A stretch of 7,515 nucleotides of DNA from Candidatus Aenigmatarchaeota archaeon (GTDB taxonomy: Archaea > Aenigmatarchaeota > Aenigmatarchaeia > PWEA01 > JAGHBM01): contig JAGHBM010000025.1 of NCBI GenBank assembly GCA_021160955.1, forward strand, positions 1 through 7,515, given 5' to 3'. Shown one piece after another: positions 4,222 to 7,515 of the stretch. The notes beneath the pieces are model-generated. The model worked only from the letters and a program-made list of their open reading frames with translations, searched no databases and was not told the origin of the DNA. The position numbers were made by a program, and so were the translations under genes. Numbering within the stretch: the stretch's first letter is position 1; each line of letters opens with the position of its first letter.

Positions 4222-5754
4222 ATGGAAGTTCTAGAAAAGACCGAAAGTATATGTCCAGAATGCTTGAAGGAAGGCAAAATAGTCAAGATACCGGCAGAGT
4301 TGATAGAAGAAGATGACAAAATCTACATCGTGAAAACGTGCGAAAAACACGGAACCTTCAAGGACATCGTCTTTAGTGATTCTAGATTGTACCACAAATG
4401 GATTAAATATAAAGTTGATGGAGATGGTGTCGAAAATGTCGAAATAAAGAGCTGGTTATCCCCGGAAGAGCAACTCTATCCCAAACATCTTTCACAAAGC
4501 GTTCTGACGAACATCATGCTCACCAACAGATGTAACCTGAGATGCTCTTACTGCTTTATGAATGCCGGTGCATCCGGTTATGTGTATGAACCCACTCTGG
4601 ACGAGATTAGAATGCTCATGGAGCAGGTCAGAAAGGAAAGGCCCGTTCCCTCCAAAGCCATTCAACTAACTGGTGGAGAACCGACCGTTAGAGACGATTT
4701 GATAGAAATAATAAAGATGGCAAAAGAACTTGGTTTTGTTCACGTACAACTCAACACCAACGGAATAAAACTTTCAGAAGACATAGAACTGTGCAGGAAG
4801 ATAAAAGAAGCCGGTGTAAACACGATTTACATGAGTTTTGATGGCGTCTCAAAAGAGACAAACCCATGGATAGAGCAGAATAAAAAGGCAATTGAAAACC
4901 TTAGAGAAGTCGGATTAAACAGTATAGTTCTCGTTCCAGTCGTGATGAAGAAAAATCTCAATGAGTTGGCAGATATAATAAAGTATGCCATAGAAAACAA
5001 CGATGTTGTTAGAGGCGTTAACTTCCAGCCAATAGCATTCGCCGGAAGGTTGGAAAAGGTTAATCAGGAATTCGTTAGGAAGAATAGAGTTGATTACGCA
5101 GAGATGTTGAAAGCAATAGAAGAAGGATTCGATGGACAGATTACAATGGATGATTTCTATCCTGTTCCATTCGTTTACCCAATCTCAAAACTGGTTGAAA
5201 ACCTCAAGGGAGAGAAACAGGTAGAATTCACTGCAAATCCAATGTGCGGTGGTGCAACTTACGTATTCATAGATGATGACGGAAAGATAACACCGATCAC
5301 AAGATTTATTGATGTCGAGGGACTGATGAAATTTATAGATGATCTATCCAAGGAATCCGGAAAGCTCAAGAAGGTAAAGATAGTATCATCTTTGATAAAG
5401 AACTTGGGAAAGTACATAGACAAGGAAAAGGCACCAAAGGGATTCAACATAGTGAATCTATTGATTGGCGCGCTAACAAAGGGTGACTACGACTCACTCG
5501 GTGCATTCCATCACAAGAGCCTGTACATAGGAACAATGTGGTTCCAAGATCCATGGGACTTGAACCTCTCGAGGCTAAAGAGATGTGTCATTCACTATAC
5601 AACGTTTGAGGGAGTAATACCTTTCTGTGCTTACAACGGTCTTGGGTTAGGAGAAGAAATAAGAAAGAAGCACTCGATACCGGTAGAAGAATGGGAAAAG
5701 AGAACAGGCAGAAAATTGGACGACGACCTGTGGAAAAATGGACCCATAAGTTGA
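4222..5754 (+). CDS. Radical SAM enzyme of the tetraether lipid synthase (Tes) family
   Basis: 510 residues from ATG 4222 (a GTG at 4213 would add three). The Tes family (COG1964, MJ0619 type) joins archaeol phytanyl tails by C-C bonds, giving membrane-spanning tetraethers, using radicals from S-adenosylmethionine. Seen here: N-terminal CPEC (C11, C14) and CEKHG (C41) resembling a metal-binding knuckle; the radical SAM triad C104-x3-C108-x2-C111 followed by FMNAG; GGEPT at 151-155 binding SAM; NTNG and YMSFDG strands of the TIM barrel; a MCGGATYV motif near 339; and the family C-terminal blocks SLYIGTMWFQDPWDLN and RCVIHYTTFEGVIPFCAYN, which supply auxiliary-cluster cysteines. The family's usual MHF is MWF here. 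Paralogs may catalyse other lipid couplings, so the exact product is uncertain. It is divergent from the PAP2-regulator operon. The convergent gene's stop begins seven bases after this one. Confidence 0.88.
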   Translation: MEVLEKTESICPECLKEGKIVKIPAELIEEDDKIYIVKTCEKHGTFKDIVFSDSRLYHKWIKYKVDGDGVENVEIKSWLSPEEQLYPKHLSQSVLTNIMLTNRCNLRCSYCFMNAGASGYVYEPTLDEIRMLMEQVRKERPVPSKAIQLTGGEPTVRDDLIEIIKMAKELGFVHVQLNTNGIKLSEDIELCRKIKEAGVNTIYMSFDGVSKETNPWIEQNKKAIENLREVGLNSIVLVPVVMKKNLNELADIIKYAIENNDVVRGVNFQPIAFAGRLEKVNQEFVRKNRVDYAEMLKAIEEGFDGQITMDDFYPVPFVYPISKLVENLKGEKQVEFTANPMCGGATYVFIDDDGKITPITRFIDVEGLMKFIDDLSKESGKLKKVKIVSSLIKNLGKYIDKEKAPKGFNIVNLLIGALTKGDYDSLGAFHHKSLYIGTMWFQDPWDLNLSRLKRCVIHYTTFEGVIPFCAYNGLGLGEEIRKKHSIPVEEWEKRTGRKLDDDLWKNGPIS

Positions 5755-5760
5755 TGAAAT

Positions 5761-6624
5761 TCATCTTTCTTGATATATCCATATTCCATCCATATCCAAG
5801 ATCTCTTCGCTAACTTTTTCTGTATCATTCAAAAGCCTTTTTATTCCAACATTTTTCATGTATTCACGTACGATTGGCCAATTTTTAGTATAATTCCGAA
5901 AATAAAAGAAGAATGCATTGTTTATGGGAAACTTGAATGCAGCATCAAGATTTTTCAGTCGACCTTTAAGTGATGACAACTTGTTTCTTGCTGCCTCAAG
6001 TATTTTCTCCCCGTCATGACCGCTTTCATTTTTCTCATAATACTCTTCAAGAAGGTCATGATACTTGTTCACAAATCCTGAGAACAAATTGTATTCTTCT
6101 ATTCCAGATCTAACCCTTCGTGTATCAAGGCCTTCTTTTTTGAAGAACATGAGTGAACCCATGAGTCCAACATAATCAGCAAGAGGTTCTTCGACTTCTA
6201 ATGGAATTTTAACATTTTTAACCTTCAAATGATCATGAAATCCCTCATGTATCACGGCATAAGAAATTCTCTCCTTTGAGGACTCCAAAAGTGCTTTTGT
6301 GATCGGACATTTACCTCTTCCGTATGCCTCTGCACGATACACCATTGAATCGTAGCCTTCTTCATTCAAATAATCTTTGAATCTCTCGGCATCTTCTTTT
6401 TTATCTTTAAAAAATAAGTAACCGATTCCATAGTCTTCAGGTGGATTCAACGAATTTCTTTCGGATACGATGACCCAATAAAAGTATTTTTCATCCAAAA
6501 CAACATCTTCGAAGCTTCCATCGAACTCTATGCCCAAATCTTCAGCAAATTTTTTTACATCGTGGATGAAGTTTATTTTCTTTTCGAATTTTTTAGAAAT
6601 CATGGAATTTTTTAATTTTTCCAT
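5761..6624 (-). CDS. Putative HExxH zinc metallopeptidase-like protein
   Basis: 287 residues. The stretch YAVIHEGFHDHL contains H126-E127-G-F-H130, the zinc-binding and catalytic HExxH motif. A third ligand is available 16 residues later in VEEPLADYVGLMGSLMFF: E146 followed by xxA149-D150, the pattern of gluzincins. The layout, including AYGRGKCPITKALL upstream of the HExxH and EExxADYVG downstream, resembles the predicted aminopeptidase family PF10023, though this protein has no signal peptide and appears cytoplasmic. The N-terminal 50 residues and the helical C-terminal half (about 175-287) are not recognised. ATG 6624 is chosen because a TATA box (6647-6657) lies about 28 bases upstream; the longer start at 6660 would lie before it, and ATG 6603 is an alternative. 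The gene is convergent with the Tes-family gene. Confidence 0.72.
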   Translation of the reverse strand: MEKLKNSMISKKFEKKINFIHDVKKFAEDLGIEFDGSFEDVVLDEKYFYWVIVSERNSLNPPEDYGIGYLFFKDKKEDAERFKDYLNEEGYDSMVYRAEAYGRGKCPITKALLESSKERISYAVIHEGFHDHLKVKNVKIPLEVEEPLADYVGLMGSLMFFKKEGLDTRRVRSGIEEYNLFSGFVNKYHDLLEEYYEKNESGHDGEKILEAARNKLSSLKGRLKNLDAAFKFPINNAFFFYFRNYTKNWPIVREYMKNVGIKRLLNDTEKVSEEILDMDGIWIYQER

Positions 6625-6646
6625 AAAGATTATACTGATCTGAAAA

Positions 6647-6657
6647 CTATTTAAAAT
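6647..6657 (-). promoter_or_regulatory. TATA box of the metallopeptidase-like gene
   Basis: ATTTTAAATAG on the minus strand is centred about 28 bases before ATG 6624, which supports that start and a leaderless transcript. Confidence 0.55.
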
Positions 6658-6680
6658 CACTTGGGAGAAGAAATTACCAA

Positions 6681-6691
6681 ACTTTTATTTT
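6681..6691 (+). promoter_or_regulatory. TATA-like box of the S4 protein gene
   Basis: ACTTTTATTTT is centred about 27 bases before ATG 6713, the spacing of a leaderless gene; no Shine-Dalgarno is seen. Confidence 0.45.
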
Positions 6692-6712
6692 AGAGGATTC
6701 AAATACATATCA

Positions 6713-7354
6713 ATGAACCTGAAGCAATACTTATTGGAACATGGAGTTAAATCCAAGGAAACGGCCGAGTACCTTATAAGAAAGGGACTCGTTCTACTAA
6801 ATAATTATCCCATAAGAAATCCTGAAATACCTGTTGGAAGGGACGATAAGATAAAGATACTGACCACCGATATATCGGTACCGAGAACTTTTTGGACCAT
6901 GAAGGAAATTCAAGACAAATTGAGCATAATTCAAACCGGAGATTTTGTTCTCGATGTAGAACCAAAAGATGGTGGGTTGGCAATTTTTTCCAAGCGAATG
7001 GGGGCAGAAGTTACCGTTCTCTCAATTAACAACATGGAATTCCTGAAAAAAGAGGATATCGAAGTCAAAAAATACAACGTAATAGAAATCGATCCAAAAA
7101 CAATTTTCAAAACTAAGTTTGATCTCATAATAGAAGAACTTGAGCTGGACATAATAAAATCTTTTCAAATCCTGGAAAAATTCTTGGACGTGATCAGTAA
7201 AAATGGAAAATTATTGATATTCCTATCGACCAGAGGAAGGGAAGAAGAAGATGTGAGAGAGATGTCGGAGAGAATTCTCGTGAAATACCGAATAGAACCA
7301 ATAGAATATTTCAAAGCAGACAAAGGTTTGTACTTATTTGCAAAAAAGTTTTGA
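6713..7354 (+). CDS. S4 RNA-binding domain fused to a degenerate FtsJ/TlyA-like methyltransferase
   Basis: 213 residues. Residues 1-50 form an S4 domain (LKQYLLEHGVKSKETAEYLIRKGLVLLNN, then VGRDDKIKIL), a fold that binds structured RNA. Residues 62-213 follow the layout of the TlyA/FtsJ Rossmann methyltransferases: MKEIQDKLSIIQTGDFVLDVEPKDGGLAIFSKRMGAEVTVLSI occupies the place of motif I. The SAM-binding Asp-x-Gly-x-S/T-x-Gly-Gly has become D81-V-E-P-K-D-G-G88, FDLIIEELELD replaces the usual Asp of motif IV, and the strand LLIFLSTRG lacks the catalytic Lys of rRNA 2'-O-methyltransferases. It may be an inactive or altered enzyme that still binds RNA; this is inference. It is divergent from the peptidase-like gene and its stop lies eight bases from the third tRNA. 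Confidence 0.78.
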   Translation: MNLKQYLLEHGVKSKETAEYLIRKGLVLLNNYPIRNPEIPVGRDDKIKILTTDISVPRTFWTMKEIQDKLSIIQTGDFVLDVEPKDGGLAIFSKRMGAEVTVLSINNMEFLKKEDIEVKKYNVIEIDPKTIFKTKFDLIIEELELDIIKSFQILEKFLDVISKNGKLLIFLSTRGREEEDVREMSERILVKYRIEPIEYFKADKGLYLFAKKF

Positions 7355-7362
7355 TTTTAAAA

Positions 7363-7515
7363 TGGTGGACCGGTCGGGACTCTCGCGGAACCGCAGGGGG
7401 CAATCCCCCTTCAGTTCTAGGTAATTCCTGATTCCCCCAATTTTTGGTTGGGATAAACGAACCCAACATTGTATATTTTGGTTGAGTTTGTGAGGCTCAA
7501 CCAAACTTCTTGGCA
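7363..7515 (-). tRNA. Partial tRNA (3' exon plus 59/60 intron), identity unknown
   Basis: Only the 3' exon (7379-7363) is inside the window: U60, T-stem half CCCGA, acceptor half CCGGTCC, A73 and an encoded CCA. The 5' acceptor should read GGACCGG and the 5' T stem UCGGG. The remainder is intron running off the edge, so the anticodon cannot be read. The bases before U60 are CGAG-AG, which fit the same BHB (UUCG/CGAG, bulge AG^U) as the other two tRNAs. Confidence 0.85.
7380..7515 (-). other. 59/60 intron of the third tRNA (at least 136 nt, incomplete)
   Basis: It holds a 10-bp hairpin (7477-7486 with 7496-7505, 9-nt loop), a 6-bp hairpin GTTGGG/CCCAAC (7447-7452 with 7462-7467) and a GC-rich hairpin near the splice site (AGGGGG/CCCCCT around 7394-7410). 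The GTTGGG stem with a neighbouring AATTGGGG resembles tRNA-Trp intron 2, and the AATTGG-to-GC-hairpin end resembles the last third of tRNA-Gly intron 2. Confidence 0.75.

Noticed and set aside
5753..5765. Near-palindrome GATGAAATTCATC between convergent stops as a terminator
   Set aside because: It is too short and AT-rich, has no T run, and is largely made of stop-codon context.

Overview
The window is archaeal. It carries three tRNA genes interrupted by bulge-helix-bulge (BHB) introns, TATA boxes about 25-38 bases before genes, several leaderless or GGTGAT-led starts, and typical archaeal families (adenosine-specific kinase, tetraether-lipid radical SAM enzyme, GbsR-like regulator). DNA is AT-rich apart from the tRNA exons. 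A box C/D guide inside the tRNA-Trp intron is a known euryarchaeal trait, so a euryarchaeal-type lineage is my inference; I cannot place it further.

Layout. 1-110: AT-rich, no gene that I can support. 111-381 (-): tRNA-Gly(UCC) with introns at 37/38 (61 nt) and 59/60 (135 nt). 430-1224 (+): charged protein of unknown function, abutting end to end with 1225-1809 (-), a HIT hydrolase with an acidic tail. 1870-2352 (-): adenosine-specific kinase. 2447-2746 (+): 99-residue unknown protein. 2748-3072 (-): tRNA-Trp(CCA) with introns at 37/38 (89 nt, carrying a C34 methylation guide) and 59/60 (158 nt). 3123-3551 and 3557-4132 (-): GbsR-like regulator and PAP2-like membrane phosphatase, translationally coupled. 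They diverge from 4222-5754 (+), a Tes-family radical SAM enzyme. 5761-6624 (-): HEGFH metallopeptidase-like protein. 6713-7354 (+): S4 plus degenerate FtsJ/TlyA-like protein. 7363-7515 (-): 3' part of a third tRNA, again split at 59/60 by an intron that runs off the window.

Two themes stand out. First, every tRNA here is mostly intron. All three have the same unusual 59/60 intron with the same BHB core (UUCG paired with UGAG or CGAG), and the introns share sequence modules with each other, even between different insertion sites, so they look like mosaics of a spreading family. Second, the divergent 3123-5754 locus couples a predicted lipid phosphatase and a regulator to a tetraether-lipid-synthase family enzyme, with overlapping palindromes on the shared promoter; this suggests regulated membrane lipid remodelling.

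Several starts were moved downstream from the longest possible reading frame because the TATA box would otherwise lie inside the coding region.
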